DNA of 64,000 nt from positions 434,001 to 498,000 of the forward strand of contig JAESUZ010001071.1 of NCBI GenBank assembly GCA_017311185.1, written 5' to 3'. Made by a program: the position numbers and the translations under genes. Source of the stretch: Proteles cristata cristata. Lineage: Eukaryota; Chordata; Mammalia; Carnivora; Hyaenidae. This document shows, piece after piece, positions 35,127 through 46,679 of this stretch (its first letter is position 1; every line of letters starts with the position of its first letter). The notes beneath the pieces were generated by a model. The model made no database searches. It saw only the letters and a list, made by a program, of their open reading frames with translations, and was not told the DNA's origin.

Positions 35127-35346
35127 TGGGGTGCCTGGATGGCTCAGTCAGGTATGCATCCAACTTCAGCTCAGGTCATGATGTCGTGGTTCATGGGTTT
35201 GATCCCCATGTTAGCCTCTGTGCTGACAGCTCAGCACTTGGAGCCTGCTTTGGATTCTGTGTCTCCCTCTCTCTGCCTCTTCCCCACTCGTGCTGTCTCT
35301 GTCTCTCTCAAACATAAATAAACATTAAAAAAATATTTTAAAAAAA
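35127..35346 (+). mobile_element. Carnivore tRNA-Lys SINE
   Basis: GGGGTGCCTGGATGGCTCAG head, TTCATGGGTTTGATCCCC, CTGTGCTGACAGCTCAGCAC, CTCTCTCAAACATAAATAAACATTAAAAA tail. Confidence 0.94.
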
Positions 35347-35489
35347 GAATATTTATTGCAGGATGCCCTAATTTATATCAAATATGATGAATACAAATCA
35401 GAGAATATAACTATATAAAGATATTAAAACAAACAACTACTTGAATAGTTAATAATTATAATAAATATGTCTTTGATATATTAAAACAA

Positions 35490-35628
35490 TTTTCTTCTTC
35501 ACCACTAGAATGTGAGGCCCACAAACGCAGAACTTTTCCTGGTAGCATTCTGTTGTATTTCCAGGATTTTGCACAGTGCCCAGCACAGCAGTTCAATGTA
35601 GTAGTTAAAAGAATAACTACTTTTGCCA
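35490..35628 (+). mobile_element. L2 3' end, sense
   Basis: CACCACTAGAATGTGAGGCCCACAAA, TTTTCCTGGTAGCATTCTGTTGTATTTCCAGGATTTTGCACAGTGCCCAGCACAGCAG is the typical L2 3' end (landmarks TAGAATGTAAGCTCC and CAGTGCCTGGCACATAG). Confidence 0.7.
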
Positions 35629-35705
35629 TTTATATACATATTCACTATATAACATACACTTATTCATATACACTTGTCTATACATTATAAAACTATTTTA
35701 TCAAG

Positions 35706-35902
35706 TTAGGGGTGCCTGGATAGCTCAGTCAGTTAGCATCTGATTCTTGATTTCAGCTTAGGTCATGATCCCAGGGTCATGGGATCGAGCCCCGTATCAG
35801 GCTCCAGGCTAAGTAAGGAGCCTGCCTGAGATTCTCTTTCTCCCCTTCTGCTATTCTTCCTTGTTCATGCTCTCTCACTAAAATAAAAAATTTAAAAAAA
35901 AA
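35706..35902 (+). mobile_element. Carnivore tRNA-Lys SINE
   Basis: TAGGGGTGCCTGGATAGCTCAG head, ATGGGATCGAGCCCCGTATCAGG, CTAAGTAAGGAGCCTGCC, CTCTCACTAAAATAAAAAA tail. Duplication TTATCAAGTT / TTATCAACTT. Confidence 0.92.
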
Positions 35903-36164
35903 ATTATCAACTTCAAAATACTAACAACTATTGATCTCTGCAAATTGTGTTATTTATATATGTCAATAATAAACCAGATTGGGAAGCAACAAAGATAAGG
36001 ATAAGATACATTATTTATTCATGTGTACATTCGAAATTTAACAATTAGTGCTTACCAATTAGTATCTTCCTAAGCTGGTATTAAAAGAAAAAAATCATTT
36101 GGAAAAAATCTATTTTAAGACACAATAAATTAATGCTTTATTCTAACCTCCACATGACAGAATG

Positions 36165-36530
36165 CCATATTTAACACAGAGAAGTTTGTTCCTCACTTAT
36201 GTTGAATCCATGCAGGAGCACAGAGTTTTCCTGTCCATGCAGTCATCAGTGTCCCAAGCTGACAGAACAAGCTCTGCTATCCTCACCAGGTACCCAAGGT
36301 GCTGCCAACTAACTAGAATCTGAAGAAAAAAGAGCCATCACCCAGGGAGGTGATTTTATGAGCCAGACCTGGGAACTGGCATACTTCCTTTCCACTTACT
36401 TTTATTGGCTAACACTCTATACAGGACCACCCCTAGCCACAGGGATCCTGGGAAATGTAATCTAGCTGTGTGCCCAAAAAAGTAAATAGTTTTGGTGCAC
36501 ACTTAGCAGTCTCTGCCATAGACTCAATCA
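36165..36530. mobile_element. Old MER-type repeat, unnamed
   Basis: TTTGTTCCTCACTTATGTTGAA, AGGAGCACAGAG, ATGCAGTCATCAGTGTCCCAAGCTG, ACCCAGGGAGGTGATTTTATGAGCCAGACCTGGGAACTGGCATACTTCC, TTTATTGGCTAACACTC, GGGAAATGTAATCTAGCTGTGTGCCC and AGCAGTCTCTGCCATA form a known eutherian repeat order. I do not recall its family name. A second copy is at 29090-29340. Confidence 0.55.
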
Positions 36531-37548
36531 CCTGGTCCACACCAAGACAGGAATTTTACTTAGTGGGAAGTACAACCAAAGGATTGAGATAAGAGATTAT
36601 GGATTTTGACAAAGAAATGTGATAAGGTTGACTGCAAAATGCAGAGCTAGATGCAGGGTTGGGCTTTGGAATTGGGTTCCCAAAGTAGTCAGAATTAACA
36701 TCCATCAATGTCTTTTACACCAAGTTGTAAGAGAAGCCTTTTAGAATGTGGGAGGAGAAAGTATAAGGATATAGACAACTCCCTGGATTTGGCTTTGGAA
36801 TTTTCAGGCTTTATTTTAGTTAATATTATGACCAGTCTTCAGCTCTTATATAGTTTGTGACTCAAGATATGAAAGGAAAAATAATTATAAAGAAGTGTTA
36901 TAAAAGTGAAGTTAGCACAGATAAATAACCAGAAATGCAAGAGAACTGACAGTCACCTCAGGTATAAATTCTCACCCAAGTTAATGAGGATCAAGGAGGA
37001 AGACATTTAAACTATGATCCTTACACAATGCCTATAAAATCCAATAGGTTAATAACTAAACATATTTTTGGAAGCACATCTTCAAATGTCTGGAATAAAA
37101 AAAATAAATGTTCTGAATGTATGCCTCATTGTTTATGTGAATTCTTGAAAAGTTGAAATAAAACCAAAGGTACTTTTTCACTTTGGCAAACACCAACTAT
37201 CCAGTCTGCAGTATGTGTAAAGAAACAAGCTGTAAGAAAGCAAAATAAACACACTGAGGCTCTTTCCCTCTAGGAATCTACATTCTAATACAAGTGCTAT
37301 AAATTCCTACCAACACAGATAACACTTTGTGAAAATTTATCATCATTCCTAACTTCACATAATCTCAGAGACAGCAAAAGATAAATAGCACAGCCATTGT
37401 ATTCCTATCCTATCCAGCAGTATTCTCTGATTTTTGTCTAATTGCTTATGATCCATAAGTTTCATCTATAAAATTAATATACCCTTCTTACACAATGCTT
37501 ATCACATTGCAACTTCTCAGGAAGGGTTAATTGCCACTACTTCAGATA
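36531..37548. other. Unique DNA
   Basis: No gene or repeat recognised. Confidence 0.5.
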
Positions 37549-37733
37549 TTTTTTTTAAAAAATTAATGTATGTTTATTTTGAAAGAAACAGAGCGTGAGT
37601 GGTGGAGGAGCAGCTGGAGGGGAACACAGAATCTGAAGCAGGCTCCAGTCTCTGAGTGAGGCCCAAACTCTTGAACCATGAGATCATGACCTGAGCCGAA
37701 GTCCTCCACTGAATTGAGTCACCCACATACCCC
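37549..37733 (-). mobile_element. Carnivore tRNA-Lys SINE, antisense, internal deletion
   Basis: TTAATGTATGTTTATTTTGAAAG tail, AGAATCTGAAGCAGGCTCCAG, then CTGAGTGAGGCCC, where the GCTGTCAGCACAGAGCC block is deleted, and ATGAGATCATGACCTGAGCC, GAGTCACCCACATACCCC head. Confidence 0.9.
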
Positions 37734-37756
37734 TAGATTTTTTAAAAGTTTTCCCA

Positions 37757-37960
37757 GAGGATCCTGGGTGGTTCAGTTGGTTAAGCATCTTATTTCAGCT
37801 CAGGTTATCATCTTAAAGTTCTTAAGTTCGAGCCCTACACTCTGCTGACAGCATAGAGCCTGCTTGGGATCTTCTGTTCCCCTTTCTCTGTCTCTTTCTC
37901 TCCCTGTGCCCCTTTGTTGCTTGTGTGTTTGCTCTCTCTCTCAAATATAAACAGTAAAAA
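37757..37960 (+). mobile_element. Carnivore tRNA-Lys SINE
   Basis: GAGGATCCTGGGTGGTTCAG head, TTAAGTTCGAGCCCTACAC, CTGCTGACAGCATAGAGCC, CTCTCTCTCAAATATAAACAG tail. Flanks AAGTTTTCCCAGA / AATTTTTCCCAAA form an imperfect duplication. Confidence 0.92.
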
Positions 37961-38279
37961 AATTTTTCCCAAAATAAGTGACACTCATTTTGGTCAATAT
38001 AAATCTATTTCCCAAATGCTAAATAACAGTAACTTATTTATTAAATTTTACCTGTATCGATGATTCTGCTCAAAATGTAATGACTTAATTGTTGGCTGCT
38101 ATTTTTATACTCGGGATTTTGAAAACATCAGTAATATTTTTTAATCTGGCAAAATGATGAAATTATTCTTGTACTTATTCTGATATCTATATTTGCATAT
38201 GTTCTGGATATTTTAAGTGATTAATAAATGAGAAGTGAATTATCAGTTTAAAGGTGGAAAATGAAGAATGAATTTGGTT
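37961..38279. other. Unique DNA before the retrocopy
   Basis: AT-rich, nothing recognised. Confidence 0.5.
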
Positions 38280-38761
38280 TTGAATGAGATTTTCTTTTCT
38301 TTTTTTTTTTTTTTTCCAGAGCACTTGAGAAAACTGTATTTCATTCTGAGCTACAATGAAGGCGGACACTCGGGTTTGTCCACCACGATCAGGATACAAA
38401 GGGACTAGAAGTCATACCATGTGAGAAACTGTTGAAGAGACTCAACTGGTTTAATCTGAAAAATAGAGGAATTGGAAAGTCATGATTGATGGTTCTTAAA
38501 CTAAAAAATTGTCACAGAAAAGAGAAATATAGAAGTCACATTCCAGGTTATTTAATGAAGAATTTTTCAAAAATTGTAGCTGTCCAAAAATGGGCATCCT
38601 GATGCTTGATCTTAGGTTTGATAAGATATGAGGAGTAAGCATCCTAAACAAACAAATAAACAAAAAAGCAACTCCCTTGAGGACAGGGAGTGCATCTTAT
38701 TCACTGAGTATACTCTGTGCCTAACATAAGCTCAGTGCTTAGTGGGTTGAATGAGATTTTC
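38280..38761 (-). pseudogene. 5'-truncated processed retrocopy of an unidentified transcript
   Basis: A long poly-T (about 38295-38315) on the plus strand is the poly(A) tail of a minus-strand insertion reaching 38746. The insertion is flanked by a perfect 15-bp duplication TTGAATGAGATTTTC (38280-38294 and 38747-38761), the mark of L1-mediated retroposition. On the minus strand an AATACA variant poly(A) signal lies about 20 bases before the tail. The body has no long open frame and looks like 3'-UTR sequence. Its 5' end (38660-38746) is antisense to an L2 3' end, so the parent UTR probably contained an L2. The shared TTGAATGA suggests that microhomology joined the truncated 5' end. The parent gene was not identified. 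Confidence 0.7.
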
Positions 38762-39114
38762 AATTAATTCTATTTATTATATGCCAATGGAATTTAATAT
38801 TATCTCTTTTAAAAACATGTCTCTAATATATAATCTTCTTTTAAGATTTCTAAATGAGATTACAAATTGGGACATTCTATCACTTACAATATTTTCAAAA
38901 ATCTTTTTCTATTTGTTTTACCAAATTAAAGACTTAATGTTCAAATGCCAATGAGCTATGGTTTCCTGGATCAGTGTATCATCTACATTCTATTTGGATA
39001 ACAAGACTCTGTAGAAATGGAACTGCATCTTAGTCATCTGAGCTATATTAAGATGGATCACTAAGTGATGTTTTCATAGGTAACCTTTTATGCTTTTTCA
39101 GGACTTTCCCTAGA
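38762..39114. other. Unique AT-rich DNA after the retrocopy
   Basis: A 67-codon frame (38751-38954) has no support. Nothing else seen. Confidence 0.5.
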
Positions 39115-39320
39115 TTAGGAATAAGTAAAACTTTTCTGTAGAGGGCCAGATAATAAGTATTTCCAGCTTTGTGGGCCATAATGTTGTACTGAAGCTACTA
39201 AACTCTGGCATTGTAGCAAGACAGCAGCCATAGAAAATATGAAAATGAATGAGTGTGGCCTTATTCTAATAAAACTTTACTTACAAAAATAGGCTACAGG
39301 TCAGATCATTTGGAAGAAAT
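39115..39320. mobile_element. hAT-type non-autonomous DNA transposon (MER family)
   Basis: ACTTTTCTGTAGAGGGCCAGATAATAAGTATTT, TTTGTGGGCCATAATG, CTAAACTCTGGCATTGTAGCAAGACAGCAGCCATAGA, AATGAGTGTGGCCTTATTCTAATAAAACTTTACTTACAAAAATAGGC is a characteristic eutherian MER element. The family name is not certain. A more decayed copy is at 8480-8690. Confidence 0.7.
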
Positions 39321-39954
39321 AGTTGATATTTTCAAATTGTTTCTATCATTTCCATCAACCATTATCCCTAAAACTGAATATATTACTTAAAACTGCACAA
39401 GTGCTTTAGTGTCTCTAAATTAGCACATCTATATAGTTGTCCAAAAACCATGTTTTCAAGTTCTTTGAACTATGGGCTTCTTGGATTCCTCTTTCTCTTT
39501 CCATTTCTGCTCTGCTCCTGCATCTTCCAATCAATATTAACTATGTTCTACAACCAACCCCCACACACAAGCACACATGTGAGCATGTGTGCACACACAT
39601 GTGATATAACCAATATTTATTTACAAAGATGTTAGAGCAGCTGTTATTCTCAGCTATCTAAATCTTAAAAGGATAATTAATTTTTCTTGCCCTTGGTTAT
39701 TATTCACCACCACCCCCAAAGAGCTTTCATGGTCATGTAAATTAGACTCTAATAGCTCTGTTTGACAGCTAAGAGGCATCTCACAAGACTCTTCTCTAGT
39801 TGGTCTATGGGTGGCCTAAACTCCTCAAGTTCCCTAATAGGATAATTGGAAACCATCAAACAGCAGATTTCTCGACGGCTAAGAACACATCAAATCTAGC
39901 AAAAAGATTTTAGAAGAATGACTCCAACTTAGAAGGGGAAAAATGTTTTTGCTT
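39321..39954. other. Unique DNA
   Basis: A CA-rich stretch with CACATGTGAGCATGTGTGCACACACATGTG palindromic character near 39570-39603. Otherwise nothing recognised. Confidence 0.5.
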
Positions 39955-41461
39955 TAGATATATGACATTCTTTTACATGGGTGGACCACAGTGAAGCTTG
40001 CCTCATGGGATTCACATTTCTCCTAAATATGGACTGGTCCTGGGACTTGTTTTAAGCATGAATAAGGTAGCAGAAGTAATGTTGTGCCAGTTCCAGCACT
40101 AAACTGAAATAATGTCTGGAAGTTTCCATTTTGGGACTCTTGGGTACCGAGTCATTGAGTTTCCATGTATAAACTATGTCTCACCTCCCAGAAGAGACCA
40201 AATGGAGACGTAGAATGCCTGAAACTGCATATCACCCAGAGAGAAAGGGTGGACAGGGAAGAGAAACAAGGGGAGGGGAGAGGAAGAGGGAGACAATCTG
40301 AGCCATCCTAGTGTTCTAGCTAAAGCCAGACCCCAGGGAACCTAAGAGCTAAATGCAGCTACACAAATGCCTGCCGACATAAACGTATGAACTGCCTAAC
40401 TGGGCTCAGACAGACTGAAGGACTGTAAGTAAAAAGAATGATGTTATTTTAATCCACGGCCTTGGAAGTGGTTTGATGTATATATATATCAATATGTATC
40501 AACATTAATATGTATATTTAATATATAATTAAGGAAAATATGACCAACCTGGCAACCAGTGAAGGGGGGTTGCCAAAGCAAAACCTGAAACTGTGGCACT
40601 GACTCTGGAAGCAGCCAGTAGCAAGACCACCAAAGGACTCACTCTAAGGAGAGTACTATGGGAGGCTGGGAAGGCAAGAAGGAAAGCTTACTTGAGCTTT
40701 AGATAATTAGAGACCCTGTCACCTACGATAATTAGCTAATTTTCCTAATAAGCTTAAGAATTTGCTAAGGAGATTGCCATGGACAACCATGGCTTCTTTT
40801 GCTGTACATGAGAGGATACAGAGACTGATACATTAAAGGAACTTCTTTTCATTTTCAAACAGAATCTACAAGAAACATTTTCCATCAGAGTGTGCTGGGT
40901 TGAAAAATAAAAACTTTGTATTCAGAGCTCTGCGTTTAGCAAAAGGTTCTCAAAATGGAAATGGCCTGAAGGCAAAAATCAAATCCAAGACAAAAATCAA
41001 ATGTGAACTTAAGAGTAAAATCATGTCAAGACCTGGCTGTAAGTCTCTTTCTAAAGATTTCAAAAGGCAGAGAGCTTCTCAGACCCTCTCAGAAAAAGGG
41101 GTTCTAAGCGATTTTAAAAACATGCCTTGTGGATGCTGTCCCCTAGAAGAGCCTCTGGAGATGCTGAGTATACTGTTTGATGACTTCCGGACTCTAGGTC
41201 CATGTGAAGTTGGGCCTATCTTGGAGGAATTTGTGGGCATAGGTTTTGTATAATGGAGTGGATGGAATTTAAAATTTAAAACATCCTCAACATTTTTGAA
41301 GGAATTATAAATTTGGTCTACAAGGGATAGAGAGAGCACAAAATGCAAATGAGCTAAATTTCAAAACTTCTAACGTGAGAAAGTAGACTTGAGAGAACTG
41401 CCCAGATGCAAACACTGACCTTTTCTTATGGAAAGTTAATCGTTAAAAATCAAGGGATCAG

Positions 41462-41674
41462 GGGGCGCCTGGGTGGCTTAGTCGGTTAAGCGTCCGACTT
41501 TCGCTTAGGTCATGATCTCGCAGTTCGTGGGTTCGAGCCCTGCGTCGGGCTCTGTGCTGACTGCCAGCTCAGAGCCTGGAGCCTATTTCAGAGTCTGTGT
41601 CTCCCTCTCTGACCCTCCCCTGCTCACGTTGTCTCTCTCTCTCTCCTAGAAATAAATAAAAAAATTAAAAAAAA
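41462..41674 (+). mobile_element. Young carnivore SINE, TGCC subfamily, inside MaLR provirus
   Basis: GGGGCGCCTGGGTGGCTTAGTCGG head, GTTCGTGGGTTCGAGCCCTGCG, CTGACTGCCAGCTCAGAGCC, CTCTCCTAGAAATAAATAAAA tail. Perfect duplication AAAAATCAAGGGATCAG (41445-41461, 41675-41691). Confidence 0.97.
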
Positions 41675-42419
41675 AAAAATCAAGGGATCAGATTACAAAA
41701 CTAAGCAACAGGAAGAAATATTATAAGGTGATATGGAACAGAGATCAGTCCCAACCAACTTACATTTCCCACCCCAGAGTAGAGGATGAGGATGGTCCTA
41801 ATTCAGCTTGGCTGGATTCCAAAATTATTGTAAATTACAGAACGCTCTGTCTGCAACTGGCCACACCCTACTGTCAACACAAGCATGTGTGTGGGAATGT
41901 CTATTGCATTCGTTGTTTCCCTGTCTTACCATCAAATGTTCCATGGATGTGGAAAAGGAAACACGTCTTCTTAATTCAAATATTTTCTGAATGCAAAGGA
42001 ATTTTACCCAAGAAGCATTATTACCTTCAAAATTTAGACCACGAGATCCTGGACCTCAGGCTTGACTTGAAGCACTGATGGGATGAGATGTTTGAAGGTC
42101 CAGAGTAAGGGACCAGAGTAAGGGGTAAATATATTTAACATGTAGAGGATGTGAATCAGTAGGTTACTCAGGAAACAGTACTAGATTCCAGTAAATCATG
42201 CCTCTCGATATTTATGATCTCAGTAAGCACACTCCCATGTAATGCCCTTCCTCTTGAATATAGACTAGTCCTGTGACTTCTTCTAACCAACAGAATGCAT
42301 TACAAATGATGCTGGCCATTTCCTAGCTTAGGCTTTAAGAAGGTCTCTCACAGATCTTCCTTATTTTGTGTTCCCTTGGGAACCCTGACCACACAGCCCT
42401 CTATGTAAGAAGTCATGCT

Positions 42420-42875
42420 CAACAGATGAATGGATCAAGAAGATGTGGTTTATCTATACCATGGAATACTACATGGCAATGAGAAACAATGAAATCTGGC
42501 CATGTGTAGCAACATGGATGGACCTTGAGGGTGTTATGCTGAGCGAAGTAAGTCAGGCAGAGAAGGACAAATATCATATGTGTGCACGTATAGGAGGATT
42601 AGGAGGAACTTAACAGAGGACCAAGGGGAGAAGAAGGGCGGAAATGGTGGGGGAAAGGGGAGAGGCAAACCATGAGAGACTCTTGAATGCTGACAAAAAC
42701 TGAGGACTGGTGGATGTGGGGGGAGGAGGGGGGGCATGGAGGAGGGCACTTGTGGGGATGAGCACTGGGTGTTATGTGGAAACTAATTTGACAATAAACT
42801 ATTTGTAAAAAAAATAATAATAATAATAATTGCATTAAAGCCTTTGTCAAACAAAAAAAAAAGAAAAAAAAAAAA
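42420..42875 (+). mobile_element. LINE-1 3' end with two A tails (putative 3' transduction)
   Basis: Same subfamily as the copy at 4738 but slightly longer at its 5' end. The L1 ends AATAAACTATTTGT, then an A tail that has become an AAT repeat (42807-42830), then 22 bases of non-L1 sequence (42831-42852), then a second A-rich tail to 42875. Flanking 13-bp repeats AAGAAGT(C/G)ATGCT (42407-42419 and 42876-42888) enclose both tails, so the extra bases came in with the element. It lies inside the 3' LTR of the MaLR provirus. Confidence 0.88.
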
Positions 42876-43326
42876 AAGAAGTGATGCTATCTTGATGGAA
42901 AGACCACATAAAGAACCAAATGGAGAGGTTACACAGAGAGAGAAAGTCCCAAAGACTAGCTGGAAAGAAAGATGCTAAGCCCAGTCTCAGGCTGACCTGA
43001 AAAACAATCCACATGAAGGACCCACTACAAGATAAAGCAGAAGCCTAGCATAGACTGAAGAATCATGAATAAAGGAGTTCTTGCTTAAATCAATATGTTT
43101 TGGAGTATGCTGTCACACAGCAATCGAGAAGTTAAACAAGAATCATACTGTAGGAATGCAGAGTCAAGTCACATTTCACTGGATATATCAGCTGAAAAAA
43201 TAAATTATTAAAGGAAACCAAACATATAAATATATATATATCTGTTTCATAAATGTCCATTTATACATATTTGTATATGCATTTGTGTATATGCATATGT
43301 GAGTGTGTGTATAATTATAAATATAT

Positions 43327-43528
43327 TGGGGCACCTGAGTGGCTCAGTTGGCTAAGTGTCCAACTTCAGCTTAGGTCATAATCTCGCAGTCTGTGGTTTT
43401 GAGCCCCGCGTTGGGCTCTGTGCTGACAGCTCAGAGACTGGAGCCTGCTTGGGATTCTGTCTCCCCCTCTCTCTGCCTCTCTCTCTTTCTCAAAAATAAA
43501 ATAAACATTAAAAACTTTTAAAAAACAT
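43327..43528 (+). mobile_element. Carnivore tRNA-Lys SINE
   Basis: GGGGCACCTGAGTGGCTCAG head, GTGGTTTTGAGCCCCGCG, CTGTGCTGACAGCTCAGAG, CTCTCTTTCTCAAAAATAAAATAAACATTAAAAA tail. Confidence 0.94.
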
Positions 43529-43902
43529 ATTATTAAGAACACAAACGTTGTGCCCAACCTTGATTAATTTCATTAACCCATTACTAAAACTATCAGTCTG
43601 TCAGTTGATTCAAATCTATTTCATCAATAACAATGATCTGGTATCCATACTACAGTGTCCCAGTACCCTTTTAAAATTACAATGGAATTAGCACTGACTT
43701 TTAATTTTAGCATTTGCAAAATTGCAGAAAGCAAAATTCAAAAATACTGACAAAACCACCATAACTTGTCCCTGTTGACTCACTCCATAGCACTTTCTCA
43801 CCCTGGAACACATAAAAAGGTTGAAAGCTAACATCAATTCATATTTTTTTTTCACATAAAGGAATTTTTAAGATATTTCTGTTGTAAAAAGAACAGAGTC
43901 CT
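43529..43902. other. Unique AT-rich DNA between two SINEs
   Basis: Nothing recognised. Confidence 0.5.
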
Positions 43903-44025
43903 GGCGCCTGAGTAGCTCAGTCGTTTAAGTGTTCGATTTTTACTCAGGTCATGATCTCACAGTTCGTGAGTTCAAGCCCTGCATCAGGTTCTGTGCTGAC
44001 AGCTCAAAGCTTGGAGTCTTCAAAT

Positions 44026-44061
<36 letters not shown>

Positions 44062-44089
44062 CCTCTCCTGCTCATGCTCTCTCAAAAAT

Positions 44090-44122
<33 letters not shown>
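43903..44122 (+). mobile_element. Carnivore tRNA-Lys SINE with CA-repeat tail
   Basis: GGCGCCTGAGTAGCTCAG head, TTCGTGAGTTCAAGCCCTGC, GTGCTGACAGCTCAAAGC, a CT repeat near 44030-44058 and a tail converted to (AC)n at 44091-44121. Duplication AACAGAGTCCT / AACAAGAGTCCT. Confidence 0.93.
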
Positions 44123-44126
44123 TAAC

Positions 44127-46679
44127 AAGAGTCCTATTTAGCTTTTTGCTTACACTCCCTCCAGTTGTAAACTTGTCTTTACTAGTAATTCAAGACATTT
44201 GTGAAAAACATTAACTCTTTCAGTATTGATCAAAAGACTGAGAATGAGTCTAAGCTTTTCCAGTAATGAAAAGACAATATTCACTATAGTCCATTAATTT
44301 TACTATTGATAACCTCAAAATGTGCCCCTCTAATCATGGCTATAATTACTTACATACCTGACTTCATTCCCTTCTTATACCATCTTTTTCTTTCTCTTTA
44401 GTATAATCCAGCTATCATTTTCATGACATCTTCTGGACTTACTCTTTTAAGATTGAGATCTAAACACCATGGAGGGGGCAAATACGGAGGAGTAGCCATT
44501 CTAATACAAGAATTCACTCATCCTTCTTTCAATGGGACTGAAATGGTGACTTCCTATGTAACATTTAGTCATTTCCTAACTTAAAGAAGTAATATTAATC
44601 AATTTTAAGCTATTTATTAAGCAAATTTAATTAAAAAAATCATAGTTCATATGCTATCATTAATCTTCACAACGTTCTTATAAGGTAGGCTTTTTTCCCA
44701 TGTCATTTGTAAGAAAATAAGTTTTACCAAAACCAAATGACTTTCCCACATTACACAGTTCTTAAGCTTAATTCTTAAACTTTTCTACTAGACTCCAAAA
44801 TATGGGCTTTTTTACAACACTCACCTATTCTGATACATGATAGTGCCTTCAGATTTCAACATAGCAAATATTAAGCTAATAGCTTTAAGAGTCCAGAGAA
44901 AGCTTAAAAGATGCATTAAAGGTGAAAACTTAAAATAATAATAATAATTCTTTACCAGGTCAGTTCAAATCATACCATGTAGCATCTAGTAATAAAATGC
45001 AAAGGTAAATAAATCCAAGCTGTTATACACTGTTAGCATTATTCTTTGCCTATGTCAAGAAAATGTATAAATCTCACTTTATCCTCTTAAATCCTTGTGA
45101 GTTTCCTGTCACCATTTTCCTAACTTTGAGGTAAATACAAAAAAAGAAAACAAGTCATTTCCTTAGTACATATACCTTTGCACTTAAAAAAAATCAGAAT
45201 AATAACAATAACTACAACTAATTAGTACCAAAACATCTGGATCAAAAGTGAAAAATTCACTTGCTTATACTACATCTACATGTTTAGAAGCAACTGTACA
45301 ATTGACCAAATGATTGAATTTTCACTTCGGAACTGCAAAAATAACACCCTCTATGTCACACATTGTCAGGTTACTAGAATGTTAAATAAGTGATCAGAAA
45401 TGCTGCCTATTGTACAAGAGATGAGAGAGGTCAAATTAGGGCCATTTTTTAAGAAAACTGAAGGCAATTTCAGATAATGGGCTTCACGTACAGCTTTCCC
45501 TGATTTAACCCTAGTCATATCATGTACTTTGATCTAGAATAATAGCTCTCAAACCACATCCCATTAGGCTATACAGACAATTCTATAGCATTCTATTCTA
45601 ATCAATCAACTCTCAATTTCCAAAAGAAAAGTTACACTATTATTAAAATTGTCATTTTGCATTTATATTTTGGGGGACATGTATGTGAACTATGCAGAAT
45701 TATAATAAAAAATAAAATTACAAGTGATCATTATTTGAACCACAACATCTCTGTACATTACGAGAGTCTTTTAAACTTCTAAAATACTATTGCTACAAAT
45801 ACATTTAGCAACAGTAAGCATAGAACAAATAAATTATGATTAAAATAAATCAACAGGTTTTTTTATGATTGAAAAGCAAGCAAAGCAGCAATTCAAAATG
45901 ATTTCAGTTCAAAACAATACTGATATCAAAGCATCCTTGCCCCAAATTGTGAGGATTCTAATTCTCCATTTGCAACATGTATTAGGGGCTTCACAAAGGT
46001 AATATGGTATGAAAGTCAGACTTTTTATACTGTTGAACTTAAATCCCTAATTAAATGAAGCCAGAACCATGCCTTGTGTTTTGGAAGTTCTGCTTTTAGT
46101 AAACTACCTGATGACTTATTGATACTTTTTTAATGTTATTTAAAACTAAAAGTATATCGAGTATGGTCACACTGCAATATGAAAACTTAAAAAAAAAAAA
46201 AAAAAACACTGAGTTTTCTAATCATGTGTGTTCAACAGAAAAGCAGACCAGAAATAGAAACATGATTTGAAATTATGTCACTGTCTGACATGTTGGTCTA
46301 AATTCTCTACATTGGCCAAGGTATCATCATGGGCAGAGTATACTTCCTCTTCACTTGATTCTGGCGGTGGCTACTTTAACTTAACATTGGGCCATGGGAT
46401 GAGGTAAAAATCAAAATTTTGAGCATAGGCCTTGACAACTCTTATGTTTCCTGTGCACTTTTTGTTAACTGAAGAAAATGAGAAAAAATAGCTGTTTAAT
46501 TTGTCACATTCTCCAGTAATAATAATCTGCTTGCATGGATATAGTGCAAGAATTCTCAAACAGTATTTTGCATTAAGTATTATCCTTATCCTTATACCAT
46601 GACATTATATGCAACATACTCATGTATAAATGCCAAGTCCTTCAGTAAATGGTGGGTAATATTCTGCTTTTCATTTCTT
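44127..46679. other. Unique AT-rich DNA with a MIR and an isolated A18 run
   Basis: Contains the MIR at 44610 and a poly(A) run at 46189-46206. A MIR-like core near 45060-45130 is weak. No gene. Confidence 0.5.
44610..44805 (+). mobile_element. MIR fragment, sense
   Basis: ATCATTAATCTTCACAACGTTCTTATAAGGTAGG, then a CATTTGTAAGAAAATAAG core, GACTTTCCCACATTACACAG and TTCTACTAGACTCC follow MIR order. Confidence 0.55.

Larger units (their letters stand above)
39955..43140 (+). mobile_element. Decayed ERVL-MaLR-type provirus (two LTRs plus internal region)
   Basis: Two divergent but related LTR-like segments in the same orientation (39955-40480 and 42190-43140, the latter split by an L1) flank about 1.7 kb of internal sequence. 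Shared landmarks include a GACTAGTCCTGTGACTTCTT-like 5' part, an AGACCAAATGGAGA-like middle, and a CAGACTGAAGGA-like 3' part before an A/T-rich end. They resemble mammalian MLT1-type LTRs. The internal DNA carries open stretches at 40900-41253 and 41728-42078 without a good start, which may be remnants of the gag-like MaLR region. A young SINE sits at 41462-41674. It is old and non-functional. Confidence 0.55.

Noticed and set aside
40900..41253. 117-codon frame as a host gene
   Set aside because: Starts at TTG, lies between two MaLR-like LTRs and has no recognised domain; better explained as decayed internal element sequence.
46189..46206. A18 run as the tail of a retrocopy
   Set aside because: No target duplication found on either side and no recognisable transcript upstream.
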